A stretch of 64,000 nt of DNA. Source: Aphrocallistes beatrix (Eukaryota > Porifera > Hexactinellida > Sceptrulophora > Aphrocallistidae). A program made the translations under genes and the position numbers. Under the pieces are notes generated by a model that saw only the letters and a list, made by a program, of their open reading frames with translations, did no database searches and was not told where the DNA came from. Within the stretch, counting starts at the first letter, position 1, and each line of letters begins with the position of its first letter. The stretch is from positions 3,782,001 to 3,846,000 of the forward strand of contig OY725495.1 in NCBI GenBank assembly GCA_963281255.1, written 5' to 3'. Below are positions 32,612 to 43,263 of this stretch, piece after piece.

Positions 32612-33111
32612 TATATTGCAAACAAACGTTAACGAATAATTTCTTATATAGATCCGAAAATATAATATTCTAAATCTACACCACTAAAAAATCATAATGT
32701 TTTAATATATAAGATACAAGTTTTCACATAGTAGATTTGAACTAACTAAATCCCTGAACACCTGGACAAATAATGAAATCCTTGGATGGTTGGCAACTTA
32801 TGCACTGATTATGGCGCCATTATAACCAAACCATTCAAGACTTTACTCATTCTGTAATATTAAATTATTGTTGTCGAATCCAAATGAATAGTTTGCAGAA
32901 TAAGTTTGACCTCCAATTTAATTAATTCCAAATATGGTCATATATCGTATTAAAATAGAGAACATTGGAACTACAAGGTTTGGGTTCAAAAGATAAAGTA
33001 TAGATATAACTTCAGAAATATGACACTATTCTGTCTGCTCCAAGGAAATTACCCTACCAGTAATTCCCAAAGTATCTCCTTTCCACAAAACACAACACAC
33101 TCCTCATCTGC

Positions 33112-33119
33112 TATAAATA
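33112..33119 (+). promoter_or_regulatory. TATA element of NHL gene
   Basis: TATAAATA, 69 bp upstream of the ATG at 33181. Confidence 0.5.
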
Positions 33120-33180
33120 CTATGTATGCACTCAGTAAGCAATTCAACAATAAATTTTCTTAGCAAACGTGCAAATAACG

Positions 33181-34326
33181 ATGGCTGCCAAATATCCAGA
33201 GGAGATATCAACTCTCAAACCTGAAACATTCGATACAATTGAAATGTCGATAACAAAAACCTTTGACTCTCTGATGCAGGAACTGGTAGAGAGGAGGGAC
33301 CAGCTGATCCGAGAAATATGCAAGATAAGAGAAGAATATTTCTTCCAAAATGAAAAGGGAACCAGAAAACCGCAAGAAAAGAATGTTAATCATGATTCAG
33401 AAACAAATGAGGTTATGAACAAAGAATGTGAAGCACCGAAAGAACAATACCATCCGAATCCTACCACTTCGCCTCCTCACTTCTACACATCCGGTCTTGG
33501 GGAAATACGGCATCGGATAGAGAGTTTTGGAACACTAGGGGACGAAGTTAATCTCGTATACACCTCCAAAATGAGTCCTATTAGGTCGATAGGGGAGGAA
33601 GGGGAGGGACGTGTAGAACTGGATTGTCCACATGGTATAGTGTTAGATGGGAGAGGGAACATGTACATAGCCGATAGTGAGAATCATAGAATTCAGTTAG
33701 TTAGCTTAGCAGGAGAATTCATCAGAGAATTCGGTAAGAGAGAACTAACCTATCCAACGACCATAGCTCTGTTCAGGTATTGGTTATTTGTTACAGATGT
33801 GTATCAAAACAAACTCCTAAAATATAACATTCAAAGTTATGTATTAGAATGCAAGAGTGAATTAGAACTGAGTGAGCCTAGCGGGATAGCAGCAGAAAAT
33901 TATGAATTGTTCGTAGCAGATAGATATAATAATAGAATAGTAGTGTTAAGCTTAGATTTTAAATTACTCAGAGAATTAGGACATCATAAGTTAGTAGAGC
34001 CAAAGGCTGTTGAAATAAATGATAATAAAGTGTTTGTAGTTGATAACAGTAAACATCATAATATATATGTATTTTCTAAGATAGGATATTTACTGAGTAG
34101 AATTATAAGCTTGAGAAGTGGAACTGATTACACATTCCTATGTTTTGATAAGTTTAATAATATTCTAATTAGTGATATGTCTTGTAAAATAATACAAATA
34201 TACACTTTAGAAGGTCACTTAATTCATACTATTGAGTGTGATTACCATCCTACGGGAATAGCAGTAACTCAAGATAACATGATTATTTCTGTTGATTTTA
34301 TTAATAGCAAAATATACTTCTATTAG
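33181..34326 (+). CDS. NHL-repeat beta-propeller protein (TRIM-NHL-like, no RING)
   Basis: 381 residues from the ATG at 33181; the frame is open 12 bases further but only from a GTG. The N-terminal part has a short coiled coil (FDSLMQELVERRDQLIREI, about 25-50) and a polar linker. From about residue 145 there are NHL repeats: P.GIVLDGRGNMYIADSENH, then PTTIALF..WLFVTDVYQNK, PSGIAAENYELFVADRYNNR and PKAVEINDNKVFVVDNSKH, closing into a propeller of about six blades. No RING or B-box, so ligase activity is not supported. It could bind RNA or protein by the propeller surface (family knowledge). Single exon. A decayed relative lies at 36840-37267. Confidence 0.85.
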   Translation: MAAKYPEEISTLKPETFDTIEMSITKTFDSLMQELVERRDQLIREICKIREEYFFQNEKGTRKPQEKNVNHDSETNEVMNKECEAPKEQYHPNPTTSPPHFYTSGLGEIRHRIESFGTLGDEVNLVYTSKMSPIRSIGEEGEGRVELDCPHGIVLDGRGNMYIADSENHRIQLVSLAGEFIREFGKRELTYPTTIALFRYWLFVTDVYQNKLLKYNIQSYVLECKSELELSEPSGIAAENYELFVADRYNNRIVVLSLDFKLLRELGHHKLVEPKAVEINDNKVFVVDNSKHHNIYVFSKIGYLLSRIISLRSGTDYTFLCFDKFNNILISDMSCKIIQIYTLEGHLIHTIECDYHPTGIAVTQDNMIISVDFINSKIYFY

Positions 34327-35481
34327 ATTCTATTTCTTGTTTACCCAGATTTTGTTATTGTTTATTGCTAACTTTGTACTTTATTAAATATATTAATAAC
34401 AAGTTACTTTGAGGGTCCAATAAAACACAGAACCGATCCGTTCCGTAGATTAGTGTAGGTATATGTCTATTCCCTGTTTTGGTGAAGACTTCAATTCTTA
34501 ATTGGTACACACCAAGGTTGAGTCAAATCAATTTGATTTGAAAAAAAACTCATTTTTTGATTTGATTTGATTGAGTTGGTTAATAAGAAATGATTGAGTT
34601 GATTGATCTGAATGTTATCATTGGATGAAATAAAATGATCTGAATGATCTTTCATTTCATTTAAATTAATTGAATTGAATTGATTATAATTGATTCGAGT
34701 TATCTAAATTAATTTATATGAATTGATTTATAGAAAAATTGTAAGATCAAAAGTCCTTCAGTACCAGAGTAAGTTGAATTTATTGTATTTACACTTAGCA
34801 TTCCTAGTTTCATTATGGTAGTCTGGCATTTAATAATCCTAATGGATATAAAACCTGCATTATCGTATCTTACGTAGATCGTAGAATATCTTAAAATCCG
34901 CAACACTGGATTTGATAAAATGATTTCATCAAAAACTAGATTTTAGTTTAATACTTTTAGTCTTGCAATAATTGCATTGGATGTTATCTAATTTCAAGAT
35001 AATGGAGTAATTATAATATAGAGTGGAATTCGCTTATTGGAAACTTGTATTTTTGCTCACAAAATAAAATCAAAGCAAACTGTAATGTTAAATCCATGGA
35101 TTCTGATTGGTTAATACATTTTGACACCTTTTGTGAAAAGGGTAAAAAATTTTGAATTTTGTAATCAGGTTCAGATCTCAACCATATAAAGAATATATGG
35201 TCCTATTTTAGTGCGAATTGGATCAGTAGAATTTCCAGGAACGAACAGATTAAATATATTTTCTCATCCTTTAGTTAACAACAATCTACAAGTCACACCA
35301 AATCCACGGTGGTGTGGGCCGAGGCCTTTCAGCCTCAGTGGTTGATAAGAGTGGGGTTTTGCGACATGTGTTTGATTTATTGATTTATTGAGTTGGTTAA
35401 TAAGAAATGATTGAGTTGATTGATCTGAATGTTATCATTAGATGAAATAATATGATCTGAATGATCTTTCATTTCATTTAA

Positions 35482-35595
35482 TTAATTGAATTGAATTGAA
35501 TTGAATTGAATTGAATTGAATTGAATTGAATTGAATTGAATTGAATTGAATTGAATTGAATTGAATTGAATTGAATTGAATTGAATTGAATTGAA
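35482..35595. repeat. (TTGAA)n microsatellite
   Basis: About 22 uninterrupted TTGAA units. The homologous segment at 34665-34682 has only about three, which gives a view of the pre-expansion state. Confidence 0.95.
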
Positions 35596-35832
35596 TGATT
35601 AAAATGAATGAGCAGAATGATTATAGTCTGAAGTTTGGAGACATGAGATAATTTCATTATATAGTACTAGATACAGGCTGTCCAACCTAAATATCAACTT
35701 ATATCGGAATTTCTAGCTAGGATAGAATCTCAAATGCTAAAAATAAACATATCAATATACATTTTGAAATAAATTTACTTGAGCTGTGCGACTTGAGGAA
35801 ACTACGTGCCCGCAGAATCGCCCTGCGGGCGT

Positions 35833-35910
35833 TGTTTAAACATGTTTAAACGCGTGTTTAAATGTGTTTAAACATATTCTATAATATTCTATAATATTAA
35901 ACATGTTTAA
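35833..35910. repeat. GTTTAAAC palindrome cluster
   Basis: Several GTTTAAAC or CATGTTTAAA palindromes within 80 bp, directly after a CGCCCTGCGGGCG hairpin. Function is unknown; possibly part of a repeat end. Confidence 0.6.
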
Positions 35911-35934
35911 ATACGCGGAAAATAAATAGAGTAT

Positions 35935-36490
35935 TGGAAGGTAGAATGCAAAAAGAAATAACGAAATTTGGAAAGTAGATTTGAAACTGCTGAATCTACA
36001 CTACGTACAATCCACAAATTGCAAAGTTCAAATACGAACAAAATTTATATATGCCATTTCAAATGCTAGAGTTATGGGACATACGCTATATTGCCACCAT
36101 CCAAATCCCATTAACGCTCCTTCAGGTGATAGAAATTTTTACATCAAGACTGGAATTTAGATTTACTTCCACTTGCAAGAAGCACTCACAATCAACTTAT
36201 TAAGAACATACATACATAGGCTAACTCTATTGATTAAATAAATATACTCAATCACATTAATTTGCTGTGGCAATCAGTTATAATTATAAAGAACAATGCT
36301 GTATGAAGCTTTCGAATTGTAAGGAGTTTTTACATTCATCATACACTGTAATTTCGATTAGGCTATGTTCTCAGGGGTCAATGGATCAAGAGGTTGTGAC
36401 CCATGACCCATGGTCCACTCTCCTCTGGATACAATACAGTGACTCGTAATATTTCAATTGTTTCTGTAACGATTGATTGGATATAATTAA
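35935..36490 (+). pseudogene. Decayed F5/8C gene
   Basis: Matches the coil and F5/8C part of 37902-38822 (TTTGAAACTGCTGAATCTAC, CATCCAAATCCCATTAACGC, CTCTGGATACAATACAGTGA, ATTGATTGGATATAATTAAG), with stops and a large gap in the middle. Signal peptide and N-terminal domain are absent. Non-functional. Confidence 0.82.
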
Positions 36491-36839
36491 GATAATATTA
36501 CTATTTCTATTTGTCTATTATATTAAGTCATCCTTTCTTCTGAAAAATTTAAAGTTTTGTTGAATAAAGTTTGTCTAATTGCATAATGTTTTTGGGTTAC
36601 ACTGTTCAAGCAATAATGATATAGTTAGTTTGCAGTATATACGAGCTAACTGCTAACAGTAGTAACTACTGACTATTTTAAGGTATAATGCTATAGATAA
36701 CAACGTATATAACTTTCGTTATATTTTAAATAACACAATATTAAAATAACAATTCAGTTTATTATAGGATTGAAACTCACGAATGTTTAAATGTATCTAA
36801 CTAAAGAACATTGTATGTTCAGTAGAGCTAAATATAAGA

Positions 36840-37267
36840 ATGGCAGTAAGGTACTCAGAAACACCAGTAATTGGTACTACTCAAAATCCCAAGCACGTAT
36901 CCTCACAGATTTAGAGAGAGCTTTAACAGAGTTGACTCAGCAAGTGGTAGAGAGAACAACAACTCAGTGATATATTTAAACAGAGCCACCAAATAGTGGC
37001 ACACAGAGAAGTGACACTTTTAGCAGACCTGGATTCTTCCCAGCTAATGACGCTGCGAGAATAAACGAACGCAAAGCTAGCTAGGAACATCTATAAAAGT
37101 ACACAGAAGATACAGAAACGTATCTGAGTGCAAATAATCTCAGTTCATTGTTACAGGAACACCTAGACGACATCAGAGAAGAATTAGACAAGATCCTCTC
37201 GGAACAGATTGCATTTCCTCAAGTATCAATTGAGTGTCATGTGAAGGACGTAGAGAGGAAACTGTGA
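36840..37267 (+). pseudogene. Decayed NHL-gene 5' part
   Basis: An ATG followed by MAVRYSETPVIG resembles the start of the NHL gene (MAAKYPEEI). Frameshifts and stops follow, then a second readable piece SSLLQEHLDDIREELDKILS and AFPQVSIECHVKDVERKL, typical of the coiled-coil part of such proteins. No propeller remains. Confidence 0.6.
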
Positions 37268-37901
37268 AAGAAAAATATCAAAAAATGAATCATCAAACAT
37301 ATCGTGCTATATGCATGGGCGTAGGCATAGGTAGAGTTAGGAAAGCCATGGCCATTACCATTAATTTATCATGAACCATTATCTTCTTTTTCTAAGTTGC
37401 CCGAAATGGCCCCACCAATCAATCCCCACTCCAACTCCACGCTCCTGATACGCAGAATAGGTCTATCACGCTGAACTAGATTAGTCATATGCTTGAAAAC
37501 TTCCAAATAATAGATTGATATGATTCATCCATATTATGTTCCGATAACAGCTTAGGAGGAGTATTAGGTAAATGTTTTCAAATATGATGATTCATATTTA
37601 GTTATTAAGGAACAATAGAAGATAAGCATATGAATAATGTTAAACATTTGCTCCCTAACCTGATATGAAATAGAATACGAGTGAGTAATATTATATTCTG
37701 TATACAATTCAAATTTCATTATATCGTCTACTAGATGGAGCTAGTTATGATGGATATGATTCATCCTGTAATATACTGAATCAGTGAGATTAATCATACT
37801 ATTGCTCTGCTTGGATATAAATGTGTATCATTAGTCTATTTCTAGAGAATATCCAATTGAAAAGCAAGATAATGCCATTGAAAATCCACTTTCATTGAAA
37901 C
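37268..37901. promoter_or_regulatory. Upstream region of F5/8C gene 5
   Basis: Four exact ATGAWTCAT palindromes at 37285, 37520, 37587 and 37756, and TATAAAT at 37816-37822. A dispersed repeat at 37314-37447 is also found at 48662-48790. Confidence 0.6.
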
Positions 37902-38822
37902 ATGAAATATTGTGCACAAGTAGTCGTGATATCCTTGATGTGTGTATCAGTAGTCCTGAGCTCACAAATTCCTTCTTGTCTTATGCCCTGCAAACCTTCT
38001 TCCAATTTATTAATTACAGAATCGTCTCTTCACCATACTGTCACTCATTCCATTGATTCATTGCATTTATCCTCGAAGCTTAACGGAATTAGAGGAGAAT
38101 TGAAAGTCGTTGTGAGAACGAAATCCAAGTACTACTCATGCCTCGTTGAAGTGAAAGACTTACAAGTTGATGAAGTGTATGATTATATCAATAAAAAACC
38201 AAATATTTCCTTTGATGCATCTGATACCATCATCTCCATTAAATTTAGGGGATTACCAAAAGTTACCGTACGTTTGCAATCAAATAGTAACTTGGATGAA
38301 TTTGCTTTGCTGGAGAAGGTTGATAGTCTGCAAAATCAGCTGTTGACTGTGGAAAATTCGCTAAAAAACTTGGAAAGTAGATTTGAAACTACTGAATCTA
38401 CACTGCAAACCACAAATTACAAAGCTCATATGCGAGCTAAGCTTAAATATGCAATTTCAAATGCTAGAGTTACAGGACATACTTTAAAGTGCAACCACCC
38501 AAATCCCATTAAAGCTCCTTCAGGTGATAGAAATTGTTACGTCCAGACTGGAAATTGGATGTACTTCCATCTGCAAGAAGCATTCACAATCAACTTTATA
38601 CGCTTTCGTTTATGGAACATTGATCATCGCGTCCACACTTACAACTTAGGTATCTCAAACGATGGTTGGAATTGGAGGACTTTAGCTGCAAATAAAGCAG
38701 GTACACTAATTGAAGAGTTCAAACTAGCTGAACCTTTGGAAGTACGTTATCTCAGATTCTCTGGATACAATACAGTGAATCGCTATATTGGAGTTGTTTT
38801 TGCAACGATTGATTGGATATAA
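37902..38822 (+). CDS. Secreted coil + F5/8C domain protein 5
   Basis: 306 residues. Signal peptide (MKYCAQVVVISLMCVSVVLS), PSCLMPCKPS motif, the family N-terminal domain (HHTVTHSIDSLHLSSKLNG), a coil of about 50 residues, and the F5/8C-like domain (FTINFIRFRLWNIDHRVHTY, EVRYLRFSGYN) ending TIDWI. The N-terminal half is nearly identical to 29678-30670, while the C-terminal domain diverges more. Secreted; the ligand is unknown. Intronless. Confidence 0.85.
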   Translation: MKYCAQVVVISLMCVSVVLSSQIPSCLMPCKPSSNLLITESSLHHTVTHSIDSLHLSSKLNGIRGELKVVVRTKSKYYSCLVEVKDLQVDEVYDYINKKPNISFDASDTIISIKFRGLPKVTVRLQSNSNLDEFALLEKVDSLQNQLLTVENSLKNLESRFETTESTLQTTNYKAHMRAKLKYAISNARVTGHTLKCNHPNPIKAPSGDRNCYVQTGNWMYFHLQEAFTINFIRFRLWNIDHRVHTYNLGISNDGWNWRTLAANKAGTLIEEFKLAEPLEVRYLRFSGYNTVNRYIGVVFATIDWI

Positions 38823-39048
38823 TTAAGATAATAATTCTATTTTATTTGTCTATTATATTGAATTATCCTTTTTTCTGAAAATGTAAAGTACAAAACTAAA
38901 TTGATGTAATGAAATCTTGTTAATATCCCCGTTGCGCCTGGAATGTATCGCGTCATTCCCAGTTTAAGCCATTTTGGGCGGGGAAGCCATAAAAATTCGG
39001 GGTATTTACTACAAATAGAAAAAAAACAAGCCTCCGGGGTTTAAACAA
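38823..39048. repeat. Dispersed repeat fragment
   Basis: 38962-39030 (GGCGGGGAAGCCATA, TTTACTACAAATAGAAA) has a relative at 62770-62822. No gene. Confidence 0.5.
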
Positions 39049-39595
39049 CAAGCGCACTTCGCTTGCTTGTGCTGCGCGGCTGGCGGACACTTTGTGTCCG
39101 CCAGAGACGCCTTGCAGGCGCCTAGGCTCACATTGATTAATTATAAGGTAGATAACATCACTAAATACGTATGTCCGACTGTTACAATCGATATCACTCG
39201 AAAAATCACAAAAATAGTCAATTATTGAATTTTTGATGCGTAATGATGACGTCATAACAGAGTGATGAGCCATCATTTTTGGATGATAGTTGTATCACAC
39301 GTGAAAAATATTATTATACATATTCTATTAAAATTTTAGCCTTCTATCACCTAAAATGGCTGAGAATGAAATTTTTAAAAGTAAAAAAAGGTGATAATGA
39401 CGTATCAATTCCATGATGAGTCGACATTTTCGTCTGAGGTCAGCAAAACTTTGTGGAGCCATAGCCGAAAGACTCCAACATGCCAAAAATCAGCTTTCTG
39501 TGGCTGGCAGTTTCTTCAATCAATTCGTTACAGATATATAGATATACAAGCGCGATTCGCTTTCTTGTGCTGCGGGGCTTGTCTTTGTATAAATA
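39049..39595. mobile_element. GC-hairpin element, copy A
   Basis: A GC-rich multi-hairpin segment (39055-39125) is followed by about 400 bp containing a TGACGTCA (CRE-type) palindrome near 39248 and ends with a second AAGCGCGATTCGCTT-type hairpin (39548-39590). The interior matches 42080-42515 in inverted orientation. No protein coding. Class uncertain; a Helitron-like or other non-autonomous element is possible. Confidence 0.65.
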
Positions 39596-39596
39596 T

Positions 39597-39990
39597 TGTA
39601 AACAAAAGTTTGTGAATAATTTCTTTCTCATATGCATCCGAAAATATCAATTTCGAAATCTCCAGCACTAAAAATCCCATGTCAACCGTTGGAAGCTAGT
39701 CTCTGGCCTATTTTGTAATTTGTTTACTGTTTGTATCTATCGTAAACAAAAGTAAACAAATTAATCATCAAATTTACGCGAAAATATGATATTCGAAATC
39801 TACACACCAGAAAACCCCATGTCAACTGTTGGAAGCTAGTCTCTAGCTTATTTTTGTAATTTGTTTACTTTATTTATCTAATGTCAACAAAGGTAAACAA
39901 ATAATTTATCATATCGATCTGAAAATATGATATTCGAAATCTACATCCTTAAAAACCCTATATCAACCGTTGGAAGCTAATCTCTAACAT
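39597..39990. repeat. 143-bp tandem repeat, about 2.8 copies
   Basis: Units begin GTAAACAAA near 39597, 39740 and 39884 and share GAAATCTACA, TGTCAACCGTTGGAAGCTAG and AATTTGTTTACT. A single related unit lies at 32095-32705, split by the Tc1-like MITE. Confidence 0.8.
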
Positions 39991-40234
39991 AATTTTCAAA
40001 ATTCGTCAAATGGTGTTAAAATATGTATATAATGGTGTGAAAATATATGCATAAACTTTTTATTGCTATATATTATAATATAATTGAGACATCTATGTAA
40101 GTTATTGCTTTGAAGTATTAATAACAATAACAGCCTACAATTGTTTCGTACAATAATTTATATTGTGAGAGTGAAGCCGTACATAGTATAGTATAGAAAA
40201 GGTGTGAAAATTGTTTTCTATTTTTTTGCAGAAG

Positions 40235-40647
40235 TTAATAATTATATAATAATTATATAATAATTATATAATAATTATATAATAATTATATAATAATTAT
40301 ATAATAATTATATAATAATTATATAATAATTATATAATTATTATATAATTATTATATAATTATTATATAATTATTATATAATTATTATATAATAATTATA
40401 TAATTATTATATAATAATTATATAATAATTATATAATTATTATATAATTATTATATAATTATTATATAATAATTATATAATTATTATATAATAATTATAT
40501 AATTATTATATAATTATTATATAATAATTATATAATTATTATATAATAATTATATAATTATTATATAATTATTATATAATTATTATATAGTTATTATATA
40601 ATTATTATATAGTTATTATATAATTATTATATAATTATTATATATAC
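40235..40647. repeat. 11-bp AT satellite with alternating orientation
   Basis: Built only of TTATATAATAA and its reverse complement TTATTATATAA. About eight units in one direction come first, then repeated switches of direction to the end. 100% A/T apart from two late G substitutions. Strong cruciform potential. Confidence 0.95.
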
Positions 40648-40807
40648 TTCTAGCTCTTTTCTAAACCGTATTGCCATTCAATTACCTAAACAGCGAATAC
40701 ATTGTGCATTCAATTTACTTTACGTAGCTATGTACTCTAGTAGTATATTGATGATTTTCATTGTTAAACCGGGTATTTCCCAATTGAGCGGAGTCAACTG
40801 TAATATT

Positions 40808-41889
40808 TGAACTGGTGCACGAAATTTCAAATACTTTCAAAGAAATACGTTATTAAAATAATTATAACTACTTTTAGTTGTGGATTTGGAATAGTTGATT
40901 GTTCTACAACTATGCATTCATATGATTCCAAATATAGGAGTAGCTAATGTAACTCAACTCAGTACATGATCATAATATATTAGATTTCTATTTCATTTAT
41001 TACAGAGCTGATTAATTTGATATTAGCAAACTTGAGCCATTATTAGTTTAGTTCAAGGGTGCTCAAACCGTGGCCCGCGGATAATTCGCTTGTTTTCATT
41101 ATTCATATGTATACAGTAGATTGACGTGCTTCAATCGTCAGATAATAATTGTTTTTTCTAAACACCATATAGAAATAATTATAGATACTCTACAAATGCA
41201 TCAATGTTCCTAGTATGAATACAGTATTTGGTAACGATAGTATATTAACTATAGTTGTTCCATTCAAAAGATTATAATTTAAGTCAATAACCTGAGTTTA
41301 CAAGTCGAATCCATTGTTAATGCAATATGAGGTCAAATAGTATATATGTATGTATATAGTATAGCTTGAAAATTGATTAAACTAAAGCCAGAGGCGATCT
41401 ATGATTTGTGGACCGTAGATTTAAAAGTTTGAGAACCCCTGGTTTAGTTGATCCACAGGAACAAGAAAGGTTGAAATGTTTTAAGAAGCTCACTATTCTC
41501 ATTTATATAATGATAGAATGGGCTCATACCCTGGAATAAGAGACTTGCCCACCATCCTACTAGAGGATGTTAACTTTTACAACAAGAGTAGAATTGAAAT
41601 AGTTAGACGAATGTCGGATTTATATCTGTATTTCAAGAATTAGTTATGGGACAATTTTAAATAAATAATAACTTAATCCAGACTTTGGTAACTTAATCGT
41701 TCTATCATTGATTTTATAGTCTTTACTCATATACCATATATCCATTACATTTCCCCAATCTACCATGTTGAAAATAACTTCAGCTAATTCGAGAAGATTG
41801 ACTAATTAATATTCAAAAGTATGTGTAGCATATTTAAAACACATTGTATTGGCACTGTCGAGGAAATGGAATGATGTAGCAAAATAGTG
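40808..41889. repeat. Segmental duplication unit 1
   Basis: Tandem with 41890-43710. Shares TTTAGTTGTGGATTTGGAAT, GGAGTAGCTAATGTAACTCA and the block 41442-41889. Interrupted by a hAT MITE at 41054-41441. No intact gene. Confidence 0.8.
41054..41441. mobile_element. hAT (Buster-like) MITE
   Basis: 388 bp. Ends CAAGGGTGCTCAAACCGTGG and the complement of CAGGGGTTCTCAAAC, flanked by GTTTAGTT (41046-41053, 41442-41449). A shorter relative in opposite orientation is at 60501-60691. No transposase. Confidence 0.85.
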
Positions 41890-42052
41890 TACGAAATTTC
41901 AAATATTTTCAAAGAAATACGCATGTGTTATAAAAATAATTATAACTACTTTTAGTTGTGGATTTGGAATACGTAGTTAATCATGTTCTACAACTATGCA
42001 TTCATATATGATTCCAAATATAGGAGTAGCTAATGTAACTCAACACAGTACA

Positions 42053-42600
42053 TCCTTACTATTAAAACTCGATTGTTATTTGTGTATATATATATATATA
42101 TATATCTGTAACGAATTGATTGAAGAAACTGCCGGGCTCAGAAAGCTGATTTTTGGCATGTGGGAGTCTTTTGGCTATGGCTCCAGTAAGTTCTGAGTTC
42201 AGAGCAAAATGTCGACTCATCATGGAATTATGACGTCATTGTCACATTTTTAAAAGTTAAGCAACACAGTTATTCGGGCATAACTCAGCCATTATAGGAG
42301 ATAGAAGGCTGAAATTTTAATAGAATCTGTGTACTAACATACCTCACACATGATGCAACTATTATCAAAAAATGATGACTCATCACTTTGTTATGACGTC
42401 ATCATTACGCATCAAAAAATTTTAAATTCACAAATTTGGTGATTTTTGTGATATCGATTAGCACAGTAGGACAGACATATTTAGAGATGTTATCTCCCTT
42501 ATAATTAAGCAATGTGACTCCAGGCGACCGAAGGGAGCCTCCGGCGGACACAAAGTGTCCGCCAGCCGCGCAGCGCAAGCAAGCGCGAAGCGCGCTTGTC
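42053..42600. mobile_element. GC-hairpin element, copy B (inverted)
   Basis: Inserted in duplication unit 2 at a position that is uninterrupted in unit 1 (near 40966). It contains a (TA)n run at 42085-42105, two TGACGTCA palindromes and an ATGACTCAT, and ends with GGCGGACAC(N3)GTGTCCGCC and AAGCGCGAAGCGCGCTT hairpins. No clear TSD or terminal inverted repeats. Confidence 0.65.
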
Positions 42601-42684
42601 ATAATGATATACGTATTTCTATTTTATTTACTGCAGAGCTGATTATTTTGAAATTAACAAATTGAAGCGATTATTAGTTTAGTT

Positions 42685-43263
42685 CAGAGGTTCTTAACCT
42701 GGGGGGCGTCATGACCATTTCAGGGGGGCGTGGCATTTGATTTCGAATTTTGCATTTTTATTTTTTCAAGTGTATAAATCATCAAATTTTTGACATGGCT
42801 AGTACTTACATCTGAAGCTTGGTGCCTCGGATATCGTCCATGATGTGAATTTAGAATCTGATTTTAAAAGGGACAAATAACCACCTCGTTATAACCCACT
42901 TGGTTATAATGGGACTTCAGTGTGTATGTATATATCCTATAGACAATTTCTACCTCCCTAACCGGTATTTACAACCCTCCACTAATTCAATAATACTTTA
43001 CCCAATCAGTTACTCAGTTACTCGATTAATCAAAGTAATTAAAATGTGTACTTTTAACCCGCGGCTGGCTAGGAATGTTGAAAGTGAAAATGAAAGTACA
43101 TTGAAAGTGAACTGAAAGTGAAAGTGAAAATGGGGTTTTCTCTATTTATACTTTTGAGACCTAGCCAAGCGAGGGTTAACAAATAGATTTCAAAGTCAAG
43201 GGGGCATAATGATTTAATGGTTATAAAAGGGGGGCGTAAGGACAAAAAGGTCAAGAACCCCTG
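42685..43263. mobile_element. hAT (Buster-like) MITE
   Basis: 579 bp. Ends CAGAGGTTCTTAACCTGG and the complement of CAGGGGTTCTTGACC, with the perfect 8-bp TSD GTTTAGTT (42677-42684, 43264-43271). Related at its ends to the element at 7049-7507. It sits in the same target site as the different element in duplication unit 1. Confidence 0.87.

Larger units (their letters stand above)
30671..33180. other. Repeat-rich spacer before NHL gene
   Basis: No coding gene is seen. From left: a GC-richer block (30960-31260) with a hammerhead-like motif, hairpins built on GGTGGCTA/TAGCCACC (31275-31430), a GC-rich multi-hairpin repeat (32013-32090) and a Tc1-like MITE (32134-32611) inserted in a copy of the 143-bp repeat found at 39.6 kb. 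TATAAATA at 33112-33119 precedes the NHL gene. Confidence 0.6.
34327..35930. other. Spacer with duplicated segment and TTGAA microsatellite
   Basis: No gene is seen. A segment near 34566-34690 recurs at 35388-35490 (GAGTTGGTTAATAAGAAATG). In the second copy TTGAA is expanded to about 22 units. A GC hairpin fragment and GTTTAAAC cluster lie at 35800-35910. Confidence 0.55.
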
